Assembly: GCA_004173515.1 (NCBI GenBank)
Contig: SECN01000029.1
Location: forward strand, 1-64,000
Direction of reading: 5' to 3'
Source: Myxococcaceae bacterium
Lineage (GTDB): Bacteria; Myxococcota; Myxococcia; Myxococcales; Myxococcaceae
DNA length: 64,000 nucleotides
Shown here: piece after piece, positions 54,401 to 63,370 of the stretch
Layout: the number at the start of each line of letters is the position of its first letter
Position numbering within the stretch: position 1 is the stretch's first letter
Translations under genes and position numbers: made by a program
Notes under the pieces: generated by a model
Seen by the model: only the letters and a program-made list of their open reading frames with translations
Database searches by the model: none
What the model was told of the DNA's origin: nothing

Positions 54401-55083
54401 CCCAGCGCGAAGAAGGCGGCCTTGAGCCGGGCCGCGTCCTCGCCACGGGACGCCACCAGGGCCCGCACGCCCTCGGGTTGATCCGGTCCCACGGCGAGGA
54501 CGCCCAGGCCGTGACCGTGGTCGAACTCGAACGACGGGTGGCGCTCGCGCAGTTCCTCCCACAAGCGCCAGACGCCGAAGTGCCGCTCCCGGACGTTGGT
54601 GTCATGGAACAGGATGACGCCCGAGCGGCTCATCTTGGGCAGCCACTGCTCGAAGTCCGCCCGCACCTGCTCGTACGTGTGGCAGCCGTCGATGTGGAGC
54701 AGGTCGATGGAGCCGTCCGCGAAGGACTCCGCCGCCTCCGAGAAGGTCATCACGTTGAGGCGGGAGAAGCCGCCGTACAGCGGATCATGATGCGCGCGCA
54801 GGTCCGCGAGCACCTCCGGCCCATAGTGGCCCGCGTGCGCGTCCCCCTTCCACGTATCCACCGCGTGGCACTTCGTCTCCAGCTTCAGCGTGTCCACGGC
54901 CTGGCAGAACGCGCAGTAGGACACGCCCGAGTGCGTCCCCAGCTCCACGAGCAGCCGGGGGCGGACGAGGTCGACGATGAACATCGCGAACGGGACGTGT
55001 TCGATCCACGCCGAGGAGGCCAGAAGCCGCTTGGGCACCGTCAAGCTGAGGGGATGGTCCAGGGGATTGAGCAGTGGGTGCAT
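51481..55083 (-). CDS. Methyltransferase / coiled-coil / double glycosyltransferase fusion
   Basis: The 1200-residue protein joins four parts. Residues about 1-210 are a Methyltransf_24-like SAM domain ([37 protein letters not shown]). Residues about 225-330 form a coiled coil. Residues about 425-760 are one GT-B glycosyltransferase ([53 protein letters not shown]). Residues about 785-1170 are a second GT-B of family 4 ([54 protein letters not shown]). The layout resembles polymerase/terminator proteins that both elongate and methylate a chain, with the coiled coil as possible ruler; that is inference. The ATG at 55083 is chosen over 55128 because the protein-like sequence begins there; the ribosome site is weak. 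Confidence 0.85.
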   Translation of the reverse strand: MHPLLNPLDHPLSLTVPKRLLASSAWIEHVPFAMFIVDLVRPRLLVELGTHSGVSYCAFCQAVDTLKLETKCHAVDTWKGDAHAGHYGPEVLADLRAHHDPLYGGFSRLNVMTFSEAAESFADGSIDLLHIDGCHTYEQVRADFEQWLPKMSRSGVILFHDTNVRERHFGVWRLWEELRERHPSFEFDHGHGLGVLAVGPDQPEGVRALVASRGEDAARLKAAFFALGSRLSLQLQTWQLVAERDRLSQERDQLTQTRDALTQTRDELTQRIDATTRRAEQLQADVEASRLRSRADAIALGLRSAEFDKLEKAQRTLQAELDQKAHRVSELDALAAQQGSQLAHINGSLGWKLVNRYWAARERVLPPGTLRGKAYQRGKQTLHKVGAKLARLPIAGRLAPPPAGGTSVAIARSARPQPWKVPLTPDSRSSIGRRILIIAELSLPQCKRYRVDQKVEMFRRLGHEVTVLRWNDHAECNTALQFHGLVIFYRVPAFPAVVETLEEVRRLGLPHFFEVDDLIFEVEEYRRNSNVQGLPKKERDLLLDGAKLYRKALSMCDHAIASTPTIAQAMRKVVAGDVYVVENCLDEGILALAEEMEQRPPTVDAGMITIGYGSGTRTHDADFAVASDAIQSVMERYPNVRLAIHGYLELPEGFERFSDRVFRIPFLEADDYLRALASWQISIAPLEKTLFNDAKSNIKYIEASVFRVPTVCSGAGPFREIVEDDSNGFIATTSAEWESALSRLVEDAGLRQRMGEAAYRSVMSRYHPAVVATERLQPVLKHLPPPSPPRLKVLEANILFAPLSFGGATIVAEQLAHRLHDNGCDVTVFTGILESPLSAYSVVRYETGGLPIIAAQVPHGGDRALDYENPRMGALFDEVLKAVRPDVVHFHSIQMLSASLATACREAGIPYTITLHDAWWLCERQFMVREDSTYCNQKSIDLRVCSKCVPDSRFTFKRTFALRKVLDGAALLLTPSEFQRQLYIANGVAPERIKVNKNGVILPSRERAPRPEKTPVRFAYLGGRAVHKGYFWLKDILEAMPEDQYVLKMTDIQLRMGSASIDAKEWKVPGRVEVVPPYDQDGLDAFFEGVDVLLMPSQWKESFGLAVREALARDVWVLVTASGGVVEDVVEGVNGNIVEIGDKEGFQRALRDLLTQPEKLARHRNPRRAQVRGYETQARELRELLSDIVQAPPAMTRSAS

Positions 55084-55302
55084 GGTCGTCTTGGCGTCAG
55101 GAAGGCCTGGCCCCGACACACGGGGCACGCCCCCCTCTCCAGGCGTTAGCGCGGTGGCGGGGCTTCAAACAGGCGCCCGCCCGATGATGGTCGTCCTTCC
55201 ATGTCATCTGCCCTGGAGAGCGTCAAGGCCGGGAGCCCGCCTCCTCTCCAGGGGAGGAAACGGCCCCTCCGCCCCTGTCCTCCCGAGACGACCGCGAGCC
55301 CT

Positions 55303-57540
55303 TCAACGCGCGAAGCGTGGCGGCCACGCGAAGCGCAGCGTCTCCGCGCCCAGCGCGTGATTGGGGCTGTGAAACAACTCGCTGTCGGCGATGTCCTTCC
55401 ACCGAGCCTTGAATGCGGCGGCGGCAGCGGACGGGGCGGGTTCAGCCTGCGTCGAGGACGTGTGTCGCATCAGGACGGCGCAGGGCGTCCAGACGGTCCA
55501 CAGGCCTCGTGCCGCCAGCCGCAGGCACAGGTCCACGTCGCGCCAGGCGCCGGGCAGGTGTCCGGCATCGAAGCCGCCCACGGACTCGAAGACGTCGCGG
55601 CGCACGGCGAGACATGCGGCGCTCACCGCGGACACCCGTTGCTGCACCGCCGCGCGGCCCACGTGTCCGGTGGAGTCGCGAGGCAGGCCCCGGTACGGAC
55701 AGCCGGCGACCCCGTCCGCGCCCATGCCCAGCACGAGGCCCGCGTGTTCGACGAGGCCCTCCGACGTGAGCAGCTTCGCCCCCACCGCGCCCACCTCCGG
55801 ACGCAGGGCCTGCGACACCAGCTCCGGCAGCCAGTCCGCGCCGTCCGGAGTCAGGTCCGCGTCGAGGAAGATCAGCACGTCGCCTGGGGCATCGCGCGCG
55901 GCCGCGTTGGCGGAGGTGGAAGCCTGTTCGGGAGTTGCCTCGACCACGCGCCAGTCCACGTCCCACCCGTGCGCCGAGGCCCCCCAGGCGTCCAGGCGGG
56001 CCGTCGCGTCGGACGCGGTCCGCGCCTGGAGGATGGCGGTCACCCGGGGCCGGGGCATGGGCAGCGGATGGCGCACGCGGTGGAGCGAGGCATTGGGCCC
56101 CGGTTCGATGCGCGCGCCGGGCGCTGTCCTGTCGAGGTGCTCCTGGAGCGCCCTGCGCGCGGCCGTGCTGGCGTAGCCCTTCTCCCCCACGTCCAGCGCC
56201 GTGGAGCCGGGGATGGCGCGCCAGTGGTAGAGCACGCGCGGAACATGGTGGATGCGTTCGGGGGCGGTGCGCTCCATCACGCGCAGGGCCAGGTCGTGGT
56301 CCTGGCTGCCCTCGAAGCCCACGCGGAAGCCGCCCACCTCGCGCACGCGCTCCGTGCGGTAGACGCCCAGGTGGCTGATGAGGTTCTGGGTGCGGAAGAG
56401 GTCCAGGTTGAAGGCGGGCTTGAAGTACGGATCGAACCGGCGCCCTTCGGGTTCGATCTTGTCCTCGTCGCTGTAGACGATGTCCGCGTCGGGGTGCGCG
56501 TTGAGCGCTTCCACCACCCGGACCAGGGCGTCTTCCGTGAGTTCATCGTCGTGGTCCAGGAGCGCGATGAACCCGCCCCGGGCCAGCTCCAGCGCGGAGT
56601 TGGAGGCCGCGGAGATGTGTCCGTTGGCGGGCCGGACGACGAAGCGGATGCGGGCATCACGCCGGGCGTAGTCCTCCAGCACGGCACGCACGTGGGGCTG
56701 ACGGGAAGCATCGTCCGCGATGCACAGCTCCCAGTGGGGATAGAGCTGCGCGAGCACGGAGTCGATGGCCCGGCGAAGCCAGACTTCCGGCGTGTCGTAG
56801 GTGGGCATCACCACGGAGACCAGCGGCTTCCAGGACAGCGCGTCCACTGCGCGGCGCAGGGATTCGCGGTCCGCGTCGGTGAGCGTGTCGTAGCGCGCCA
56901 CCCAGTCGTCGTAGCTTTCGAGCGAGAGCGAGCCCTGGGACTTCTGGCCCAGCACCCCGTCCACGCCCTGGAGACCTCCCGTGCGCAGGGCGCCCAGGTA
57001 GCGACGGGCCACCTGGGGAATGCGCTGGGGCTCCCGCACGAGTCGCAGCGCCAGGGGAAGGGTCGTGCGCAGCGCGGCCTCCGTCCGGCCCACGCGCACG
57101 GCGCGGACGTCGGTGAGGCGGAAGCGCGTGGCGCGGCTGACCGGGCCCAGCCGCAGCGCGAGCACATCCCGCGGAAGTCGCACGAGGGCGCGAACATGAC
57201 CGTGAGCATCCAGCGGGAGCCGGATGCTCTGTTCCGCTCCCGCGAGGCCCGTGTCCACGATGAGCACGGGGGCGGCCGCACCGGGGGCTTCGGTGCGGAG
57301 TCGGAAGGAGAGCTCCGTCCAGCCCGTGGGCAGCGGTTCCGCGTCGGGCGTCAGGGACAGGAGTGCTCCGGCGCTGGCGGCGTGCCACTCGAAGGGGCCT
57401 CCGCTGTCGGCGGTCATCCCCGTGCCGGGCTCGGGCGTCAGGCGGACGGCGGGCCGCGTGAGGCCCATGCGCACTTCGTGAGCCGCCTCCCGCGTCAGGC
57501 GGATCAGCCTCTGGCGCCGGCCTTCATGCACGTCGCTCAT
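55303..57540 (-). CDS. Double GT2-type glycosyltransferase
   Basis: The 745-residue protein has an N-terminal beta-rich domain (about 1-180), then a family 2 glycosyltransferase (about 245-440: KPLVSVVMPTYDTPEVWLRR, CIADDASRQPHVRAVLEDYA, GGFIALLDHDDELTEDALV with the DxDD metal site, YSDEDKIEPEGRRFDPYF) and a second, more divergent GT2-like module (about 495-700: DVLIFLDADLTPDGADWLPE, YRGLPRDS, RRDVFESVGGFDAGHL). The first module is of the rhamnosyl/galactosyltransferase kind. Its ATG overlaps the preceding gene's stop as ATGA, so it belongs to the wzm-wzt operon. Confidence 0.88.
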   Translation of the reverse strand: MSDVHEGRRQRLIRLTREAAHEVRMGLTRPAVRLTPEPGTGMTADSGGPFEWHAASAGALLSLTPDAEPLPTGWTELSFRLRTEAPGAAAPVLIVDTGLAGAEQSIRLPLDAHGHVRALVRLPRDVLALRLGPVSRATRFRLTDVRAVRVGRTEAALRTTLPLALRLVREPQRIPQVARRYLGALRTGGLQGVDGVLGQKSQGSLSLESYDDWVARYDTLTDADRESLRRAVDALSWKPLVSVVMPTYDTPEVWLRRAIDSVLAQLYPHWELCIADDASRQPHVRAVLEDYARRDARIRFVVRPANGHISAASNSALELARGGFIALLDHDDELTEDALVRVVEALNAHPDADIVYSDEDKIEPEGRRFDPYFKPAFNLDLFRTQNLISHLGVYRTERVREVGGFRVGFEGSQDHDLALRVMERTAPERIHHVPRVLYHWRAIPGSTALDVGEKGYASTAARRALQEHLDRTAPGARIEPGPNASLHRVRHPLPMPRPRVTAILQARTASDATARLDAWGASAHGWDVDWRVVEATPEQASTSANAAARDAPGDVLIFLDADLTPDGADWLPELVSQALRPEVGAVGAKLLTSEGLVEHAGLVLGMGADGVAGCPYRGLPRDSTGHVGRAAVQQRVSAVSAACLAVRRDVFESVGGFDAGHLPGAWRDVDLCLRLAARGLWTVWTPCAVLMRHTSSTQAEPAPSAAAAAFKARWKDIADSELFHSPNHALGAETLRFAWPPRFAR

Positions 57541-59768
57541 CGGCCCGGTCCTTCCGCATCCGACGCTTCGAGGGACGGATGGCCAAAGGGATCACCTCGC
57601 GGGGAGCGCGGTTGATGCATCCATGCCTCGCGCAGCCGGAGGGCATCCCGCGCGCCGTCGTCGTCGCCGGGAGCCAGGGTCCTCACGAGTCGTGCGTGGG
57701 GCGTGTACAGCACGCGAAGGCCCCGCGCGCCCACGCGCAGGCACAGCTCCGCGCCACGGGCCTCGTCCGACGTGAAGGTCTCTTCCCATCCGCCCACGGA
57801 CTCCAGCACGTCGCGACGGATCATCGCGCAGGCGCTGGAGACGGCCAGCAGGTCTCGCGGCCAGTGCGAACCGCCGAAGTCACGGAGCGACGGATCCGGA
57901 AGCCCCGCGAAGGGTCGCAGCAACCGACCTTCCGAGCCGAAGCACAAGCCGGCGTGCAGGACATCTCCGCCGGGGGAGAGGATCCGCGCGCCCACCACGC
58001 CCACGTCGGGACGCAGGGCCTGCGAGGCCAGCTCCGTGAGCCACCCCGGTTCGGTCGGCAGCGCGCCGGCGTCCAGGGTCAGCACCAGCTCTCCGCTCGA
58101 TGCACGCAGCAGCCTGTTCGCCACGGCACCGGGGCTGTGTGATTCATCCACCGCGACGCGCACGACCTTCGGAGAGGATCCGACCGGCGACGAGGTCTCC
58201 ACGGTGGCTCGGGTCGGCTCCGCGTTGCTCCTGGAGACGGGCACGAGCACTTCCACGTCCAGGCCATCCGTCAGGGCGAGCAGCGATGCGAGAGAGGCCT
58301 CCGTGCTCCCACGTGACACCAGCACGGACACGCGGGGGCGATGCGCGAGCGGTCGGCGGATCCGGTACAGCCCCGGCGATGACGTCTCGACCGTCGCGGT
58401 CTCTCCCTCGCGCTCCAGGTGCGCCGCCACGGCGCGGCGGCCTGCCTCGGACGCGGCGGGCTTGGCGCTGGCATCCGTGGCGGTGGAGCCGGGCAGCGTG
58501 CGCCAGTGGTAGAGCACCTTCGGAATGTGGGCGAAGCGCCGCGTGCGCTCCATCAGGCGCAGCAACAGCTCATGGTCCTGCGCGCCCTCGAAGCCGGGCC
58601 GGATGCCGCCGACCTCGCGCAGCAGCGACGTGCGCACCACCAGGAAGTGGCACACGTAGTTCACCGCGCGCAGCAGCTCAGGCGACAGCTCCGGCTTCAG
58701 GTAGGGCGCGAAGCGCTGGCCCTCCGCGTCCACCTTGTCCTCGTCCGAATACAAGACGTCCGTGTCGGGAGCGGACGCCAGACGCAGCACCACCTCCGCC
58801 AGCGCATGCGGCGCCAGCAGATCGTCGTGGTCGAGGAAGCCCACGAACTCCCCCGTCGCCAGGGCCAGCGCCGCATTCGTCGCGCGAGCGATGCCCTGGT
58901 TCTCCGGCAGGCGTTCGAAGCGGATGCGCGCATCCCCGGCGGCGAGCCGTCGCAACGTGGCGGCGACGCCCGCGCCACGCGAACCATCGTCCACGATGCA
59001 CAGCTCCCAGTGCGGATACACCTGCGCCGTCACGGACGCGATGCACGCCTGGAGCACCTCCACCGGTGTCTCCCACGCGGGCGTGACGAGGCTGATGAGC
59101 GGCCGCCGCGTCAGCCCTTCGAGCGCGGCGGTGGCAGCCCTGACGTCGCGGGCCTCCTGTTCGCGGGCAGCGCGCGCGTAGGCCTCCGGCTCGGGCATCA
59201 CCAGGACGGGCCGGGCCGCGCCCAGCATGTGTCGCAAGGTCCGGACACAGGCATGGTTGAAGCCAATCTGCCGCCGCCACACCTCGCGCCACAGCGGCAG
59301 CCCCACCGTCCCCGGAGGCAGCGCCGCCAGCACGTCACAGCGGGCCTCCAGGTCATCCAGGGGGCCGCGCACGCCGTCGGAGCGCAGGGGCCAGTCCTGC
59401 CCGGAGAGCAGCGCCACGAGGGCCCCGTTCCAGGCCCGTTGTTCGCGCAGGCCCGGCGCCGAGGACAACCACGCGGCCTGCGTCCCCACCGGCAGCGGAT
59501 CCGCGAGCGGCGCGAGCTGCCTCCGCACGCGCTCCGTCAGCGTCCGCTCCGGATGCCGCAGCAGCGAGGCCAGCAGTGCGTTGAAGGGAAGCTGACGCGA
59601 GAGCAGCAGCCGCTGCACCGGCCCGAGCCCCACCGTGCCCAGGCGCTTGGCCGTGGTGATGGCCGAACCCCAGCGCGCCCGATGGGACGCGGGCACGTCG
59701 AAGCCGAGCACCTGCGCGAAAGCATCGAGCGGCGGCCCAGGCCCCCCCCTGTGGGTGGAGTGGTTCAT
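57537..59768 (-). CDS. Double GT2-type glycosyltransferase, paralogue of the downstream gene
   Basis: The 743-residue protein is built like its downstream neighbour: a helical N-terminal domain (about 1-210), a canonical GT2 module (about 220-420: RRPLISLVTPAWETPVEVLQ, CIVDDGSRGAGVAATL, GEFVGFLDHDDLLAPHALAE, YSDEDKVDAEGQRFAPYL) and a second GT2-like module (about 470-690: GELVLTLDAGALPTEPGWLT, VSSACAMIRRDVLESVGGWE). In the second module the first metal Asp of DxD appears replaced (TLDAGA), so it may bind but not transfer. The ATG at 59768 lies 7 bases after the upstream stop. It is probably a tandem-duplication sister of 55303-57540. Confidence 0.86.
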   Translation of the reverse strand: MNHSTHRGGPGPPLDAFAQVLGFDVPASHRARWGSAITTAKRLGTVGLGPVQRLLLSRQLPFNALLASLLRHPERTLTERVRRQLAPLADPLPVGTQAAWLSSAPGLREQRAWNGALVALLSGQDWPLRSDGVRGPLDDLEARCDVLAALPPGTVGLPLWREVWRRQIGFNHACVRTLRHMLGAARPVLVMPEPEAYARAAREQEARDVRAATAALEGLTRRPLISLVTPAWETPVEVLQACIASVTAQVYPHWELCIVDDGSRGAGVAATLRRLAAGDARIRFERLPENQGIARATNAALALATGEFVGFLDHDDLLAPHALAEVVLRLASAPDTDVLYSDEDKVDAEGQRFAPYLKPELSPELLRAVNYVCHFLVVRTSLLREVGGIRPGFEGAQDHELLLRLMERTRRFAHIPKVLYHWRTLPGSTATDASAKPAASEAGRRAVAAHLEREGETATVETSSPGLYRIRRPLAHRPRVSVLVSRGSTEASLASLLALTDGLDVEVLVPVSRSNAEPTRATVETSSPVGSSPKVVRVAVDESHSPGAVANRLLRASSGELVLTLDAGALPTEPGWLTELASQALRPDVGVVGARILSPGGDVLHAGLCFGSEGRLLRPFAGLPDPSLRDFGGSHWPRDLLAVSSACAMIRRDVLESVGGWEETFTSDEARGAELCLRVGARGLRVLYTPHARLVRTLAPGDDDGARDALRLREAWMHQPRSPRGDPFGHPSLEASDAEGPGR

Positions 59769-59775
59769 GGCCGGC

Positions 59776-61215
59776 TCAAGGGGTGCGGTCGAGCTTGAGC
59801 CGATCCGCCAGCGCCCGAAGCGTGTCGTGAACCCAGGGGATGGAGTGAAGGCGCGCATTCACCCCGTCCACCAGGCGGTGGCGGAACTCACGCGCCAACA
59901 GGGCCTCCTCGCGGGCCTGACCGACGGCGCCGGTCCAGGCGCTCACGCGGCGAAGCAACCAGGGGTCCGACGAAGCAGCGGCCTCACCGATGCCCGGCGC
60001 CATGCAGGGCCCGCGCACCTCACACGAGGCGATGCCGCCCAGGAACACCGGCATGAAGAGCGCGCCCAGCCGCACCGGCAGCTCCCCGAACCCACCCCCC
60101 TGCCCTTCCATGCTCAACGGGAAGGGGCCGATGCGGGTCCGGTCGATGACCAGCGCGTGGACGAGTTCCGGGTGGAGCGTGAAGTGCTGCACCTCCAGTT
60201 GCTCGCCCAGCGGAAACGGCACCTTCGCGCGGACATAGGGCATGGCCCCGGAGCCGGACGCCCATTCGGTGCGGAAGGCCCGGGCCACCGCCCAGGCCGC
60301 GCGGCTGCCCTCCAGCGCATGGACGAGCTGTGCGTAGTGGCGCGGATACACCAGGCACCGCGCATCCAGGAGCGCCAGGTACTGCCCCCGGGCCTGACGG
60401 AGGGCCTCCGCGTGCAGGGCGCCCGCCGGAGCGCGCACCATGCGCGGTTGAAACGTGCCCAACGTCGCGTAGCGCGCCAGCGAGGCCTCCGCGGCGGACA
60501 CGTCACAGCCTTCCGGCGCCGCGACGAGGAGCTCCAGCGGCTGCTGCTCCTGGCACGACAGCGCGAAGAGCGCCTCGTCCAGCATCACGGCGGCGGAGCG
60601 CGGATCATGCACGAGCACGACACTGAGCAGCCCCGGCTCGAGCGCCCGTGCGGGCACCTCCGGGACGACGACGTAGAGCCCTTCCTCCACCTGCGTGGAC
60701 GGAGCGAGCTGGGCCATCAACGCCCGCAGGGCCTGTTCGGTGTCCGCCGCCAGCGTGGTGGTGCTCGACGCACAGGGCAGGACCTCCCGGTGGGCGATGC
60801 GATAGCCCGCGTCGGACAGCCGCCGCAGCATCCCCTGCTCGGAGATGCCGGCGCGCACGGGCGCGGTGCCCAGCCACGTCTCCAGCAGCGCCCGCGCAGC
60901 GCCCGCGTTGCGCAGGTGGAACAGCACCTCCGCCCCTGGCGCCTCCTGCCGCAGCACCTCCAGCCCGCCGCTCAGCACGTGCGCCACGGCGTCCCCGGTG
61001 AGCACCACGTGGGAGGGCTCCGCCCCTTCCGGACGCGTCCACCCCGGTCCCGGCTGCTCCCGCACCTCACACCCGTGGGTGCGCAGCGCCGCCGCCAGGG
61101 GCTTCGCCTCGCCCACGAGGCACACCACCGCCCCGGCACGCACGCGCGAGCGCACGAGCGCGGTCAGCCGCTCGCCGGCATCAGTCGTGGGGACCGCCTC
61201 CGGGATGGCGTTCAC
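59776..61215 (-). CDS. GT2-like protein of the glycan locus (divergent)
   Basis: The 479-residue protein has an N-terminal Rossmann-like half (about 1-150: AGAVVCLVGEAKPLAAALRT, GAEVLFHLRNAGAARALLET) and a GT-A-like half (about 195-400: GLLSVVLVHDPRSAAVMLDE, LELLVAAPEGCDVSAAEASL, RQARGQYLALLDARCLVYPR). The usual DxD is represented by LLDARC, so catalytic competence is uncertain. The start is the GTG at 61215, overlapping the upstream stop as GTGA with GGAGG five bases before; the frame is open further upstream but inside the previous gene. It lies in the middle of the wzm-wzt operon. Confidence 0.75.
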   Translation of the reverse strand: MNAIPEAVPTTDAGERLTALVRSRVRAGAVVCLVGEAKPLAAALRTHGCEVREQPGPGWTRPEGAEPSHVVLTGDAVAHVLSGGLEVLRQEAPGAEVLFHLRNAGAARALLETWLGTAPVRAGISEQGMLRRLSDAGYRIAHREVLPCASSTTTLAADTEQALRALMAQLAPSTQVEEGLYVVVPEVPARALEPGLLSVVLVHDPRSAAVMLDEALFALSCQEQQPLELLVAAPEGCDVSAAEASLARYATLGTFQPRMVRAPAGALHAEALRQARGQYLALLDARCLVYPRHYAQLVHALEGSRAAWAVARAFRTEWASGSGAMPYVRAKVPFPLGEQLEVQHFTLHPELVHALVIDRTRIGPFPLSMEGQGGGFGELPVRLGALFMPVFLGGIASCEVRGPCMAPGIGEAAASSDPWLLRRVSAWTGAVGQAREEALLAREFRHRLVDGVNARLHSIPWVHDTLRALADRLKLDRTP

Positions 61216-62063
61216 CAGCGCCTCCGCGCGAACTCCAGGTGGTGGCCGAACTCGGCGATCCGCGACAGGCGCCACCCCGGATTCACGACCTCGGGCACGG
61301 CGAACGGTTCGCCCCCCAGCGCGGAGTACTCCCGCAGGCGGTCGCGCATGAACGTGGCGTTCCCGTACTTCGCCCCCAAGAGGGCCGCGCTGCGGCGCAC
61401 CATCCGCTCACGCAGGGGGCTCTCCTCGCGGGTCACCGTGTAGTGATGCACGCGCGCCGCCGGGGCCACCCGGACCGACAGTCCCAGGGCCCGGGCACGC
61501 CACGACAGGTCCACGTCCTCGCAGTACATGAAGAAACGCTCGTCGAAGCCGCCCGCCCGGGCATGCAGCTTCCGGGTGACGAGCAGCACGCACCCACTGC
61601 ACCACGGCGTCTCCCCCGTCACCGGATCATAGGGTTTGGGGTGTTCATCCGGGAACAGCCGTGCCTCCACCAGGCCGGTGTCCGGAAGCCGGTCCGCCTC
61701 GTGGCTCAGCTCGCGCACGCAGTCCGGGTGCAGCACCCCATCCGGGTTCACGCAGATGTAGTGACGCACCCCGGCCGTCCCGAACGCCTCCGCCATCAGC
61801 CGGTTGTGCGCGCCGCCGAAGCCCAGGTTCTGTCCGGCGTACCGGTAGTCCGCCCGGGCATCCAGCCGCGCCACCACCGCCCTCAGCGAATCGTCCGGTG
61901 AGTTGTCCAGCCACGTCACGCGGAAGCCAGGCGCCCCCACGGCGTCGCGGTTCCACTGGAGCGACGTCCAGAGTCGCTCCAGCTCCCGAGTCGGGTTCCG
62001 GTACAACACGATGCCCAGCCAGATGCCCGGCTCCCCCCGGCCTGCCGCATCCCGCCCGCTCAC
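61212..62063 (-). CDS. GT2-family glycosyltransferase (rhamnosyltransferase-like)
   Basis: The 283-residue protein is a single-domain family 2 glycosyltransferase: GIWLGIVLYRNPTRELERLW, RVTWLDNSPDDSLRAVV, YAGQNLGFGGAHNRLMAEAF, HYICVNPDGVLHPDCVREL (NPD in place of DxD, usual for WbbL-like rhamnosyltransferases) and GGFDERFFMYCEDVDLSWRA. The pattern fits transfer of rhamnose, consistent with the rmlBDAC genes nearby. The start is the GTG at 62063, overlapping the wzt stop as GTGA; upstream in-frame sequence is inside wzt. Confidence 0.85.
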   Translation of the reverse strand: MSGRDAAGRGEPGIWLGIVLYRNPTRELERLWTSLQWNRDAVGAPGFRVTWLDNSPDDSLRAVVARLDARADYRYAGQNLGFGGAHNRLMAEAFGTAGVRHYICVNPDGVLHPDCVRELSHEADRLPDTGLVEARLFPDEHPKPYDPVTGETPWCSGCVLLVTRKLHARAGGFDERFFMYCEDVDLSWRARALGLSVRVAPAARVHHYTVTREESPLRERMVRRSAALLGAKYGNATFMRDRLREYSALGGEPFAVPEVVNPGWRLSRIAEFGHHLEFARRRW

Positions 62064-63370
62064 GAGCCTACGTCTCGCACCGGCGCCACGTGCGCCCCGA
62101 CGCCCTCCACGATCCAGTGGTGCACCGGGCGCGTGACGCCCGCATCCCGCACACCGGAGCGCACCTCGAAGGCACACGCCGCTTCACGCTTCTGCAGCAC
62201 CTGCCCGGCCGCGTCGCGCACCGTCACCGTGAACGCATAGCGGCCCGCCGTGAGCCCCAGCCGGTCGACGACGAAGCGCACCGAACCGCTCCCGGGCGTC
62301 TCCGCGCGGAAGGGCACGCGCTCCACGAAGGTGTCCGTGCCGTAGACAACCACGCCGTCCGCGCGCGTCAGCTCCAGGCCGAAGCCCAGCCCCGGCGCGG
62401 GCGTCCGCGTGGTGAACCCCACGCACAGCTCCACCCCGTCCTCGGTGTCCACCCACTCCGCCACGGTGCCATCCCGGCGCAGCAGCCCCACCGAATCCAC
62501 CTCCACCGGCGAAGGCGCGGAGGGCGGCGCCACGAGCGAAGGCAGGGCCCCGCCGTCGGACGCCAGCGCTGGCGACTCCATCGCCATGCCGCGCTCCTCG
62601 GCCAGCGCCACCGCGCGCTTGTAGCTGCTGATGACCTCCGCGGGAGGACCGAACTCGCGGATGCGGCCCGCGTCGATCCACGCGCCCAGGTCACACCAGC
62701 GCTCCAGCGTCCCCAGGTCGTGGGTGACGATGACGATGGTCTTCCCGGCCCGCTTGAACTCCGTCATCTTCGCGAGGCTCTTCTTGCCGAAGTGCTCGTC
62801 GCCCACGGCGAGGATCTCATCGATGATGAGGATGTCCGGGTCCACGTGCGTGGCCACCGAGAACGCCAGCCGCATGTACATGCCGCTGGAGTAGGTGCGC
62901 ACCGGCTCGTCGATGAAGTCACCCAGCTCGCTGAAGGTGATGATCTCCTCCATCCGGGCCTTCACCTCCGCGCGCGTCATCCCCAGGATGATGCCGTTGA
63001 TGAGGATGTTCTCCCGGCCGGAGAAGTCCGGGTGGAAGCCCGCGCCCAGGTCCAGGAGCGCGCTGATCCGCCCGTGGATGTCGATGGTGCCCGTCGTCGG
63101 CGTGTAGATGCCGCAGATGAGCTTGAGCAGGGTGCTCTTGCCGGACCCGTTGCGCCCGATGATGCCCACCGTCTTGCCCCGGGGCACCACCAGGTCCACC
63201 CCCCGGAGCGCTTCGATCATGGACTTGCCGTCCACGTCGCGCTTGCCCCGGAGCATGCGGATCAGCTCCGACTTGATGGTCGTGTACTCGCGCCGGATGG
63301 TGCTCTTGCGGAAGCGCTTCACCACGTTCCGCAGCACGATGGCGTCCGGCGACGCGATGTCGCTGCTCAT
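62060..63370 (-). CDS. wzt: O-antigen/polysaccharide ABC exporter ATP-binding protein
   Basis: The 436-residue protein has an ABC ATPase domain (about 1-245: GIIGRNGSGKSTLLKLICG Walker A at about 70, YSSGMYMRLAFSVATHVDPD signature, LIIDEILAVGDEHF Walker B) preceded by a short tail, and a C-terminal beta-sandwich extension (about 300-436: GVELCVGFTTRTPAPGLGFG, GRYAFTVTVRDAAG). Such extensions in Wzt bind the modified end of the O-polysaccharide before export. It forms the transporter with the permease gene directly upstream, overlapping it as ATGA. Myxobacterial homologues are needed for O-antigen display and gliding-related surface traits. Confidence 0.93.
   Translation of the reverse strand: MSSDIASPDAIVLRNVVKRFRKSTIRREYTTIKSELIRMLRGKRDVDGKSMIEALRGVDLVVPRGKTVGIIGRNGSGKSTLLKLICGIYTPTTGTIDIHGRISALLDLGAGFHPDFSGRENILINGIILGMTRAEVKARMEEIITFSELGDFIDEPVRTYSSGMYMRLAFSVATHVDPDILIIDEILAVGDEHFGKKSLAKMTEFKRAGKTIVIVTHDLGTLERWCDLGAWIDAGRIREFGPPAEVISSYKRAVALAEERGMAMESPALASDGGALPSLVAPPSAPSPVEVDSVGLLRRDGTVAEWVDTEDGVELCVGFTTRTPAPGLGFGLELTRADGVVVYGTDTFVERVPFRAETPGSGSVRFVVDRLGLTAGRYAFTVTVRDAAGQVLQKREAACAFEVRSGVRDAGVTRPVHHWIVEGVGAHVAPVRDVGS

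Noticed and set aside
51595-55149. Plus-strand open frame of 1184 codons
   Set aside because: Antisense shadow of the methyltransferase/glycosyltransferase fusion; Arg/Gln/His/Leu-rich with no domain.
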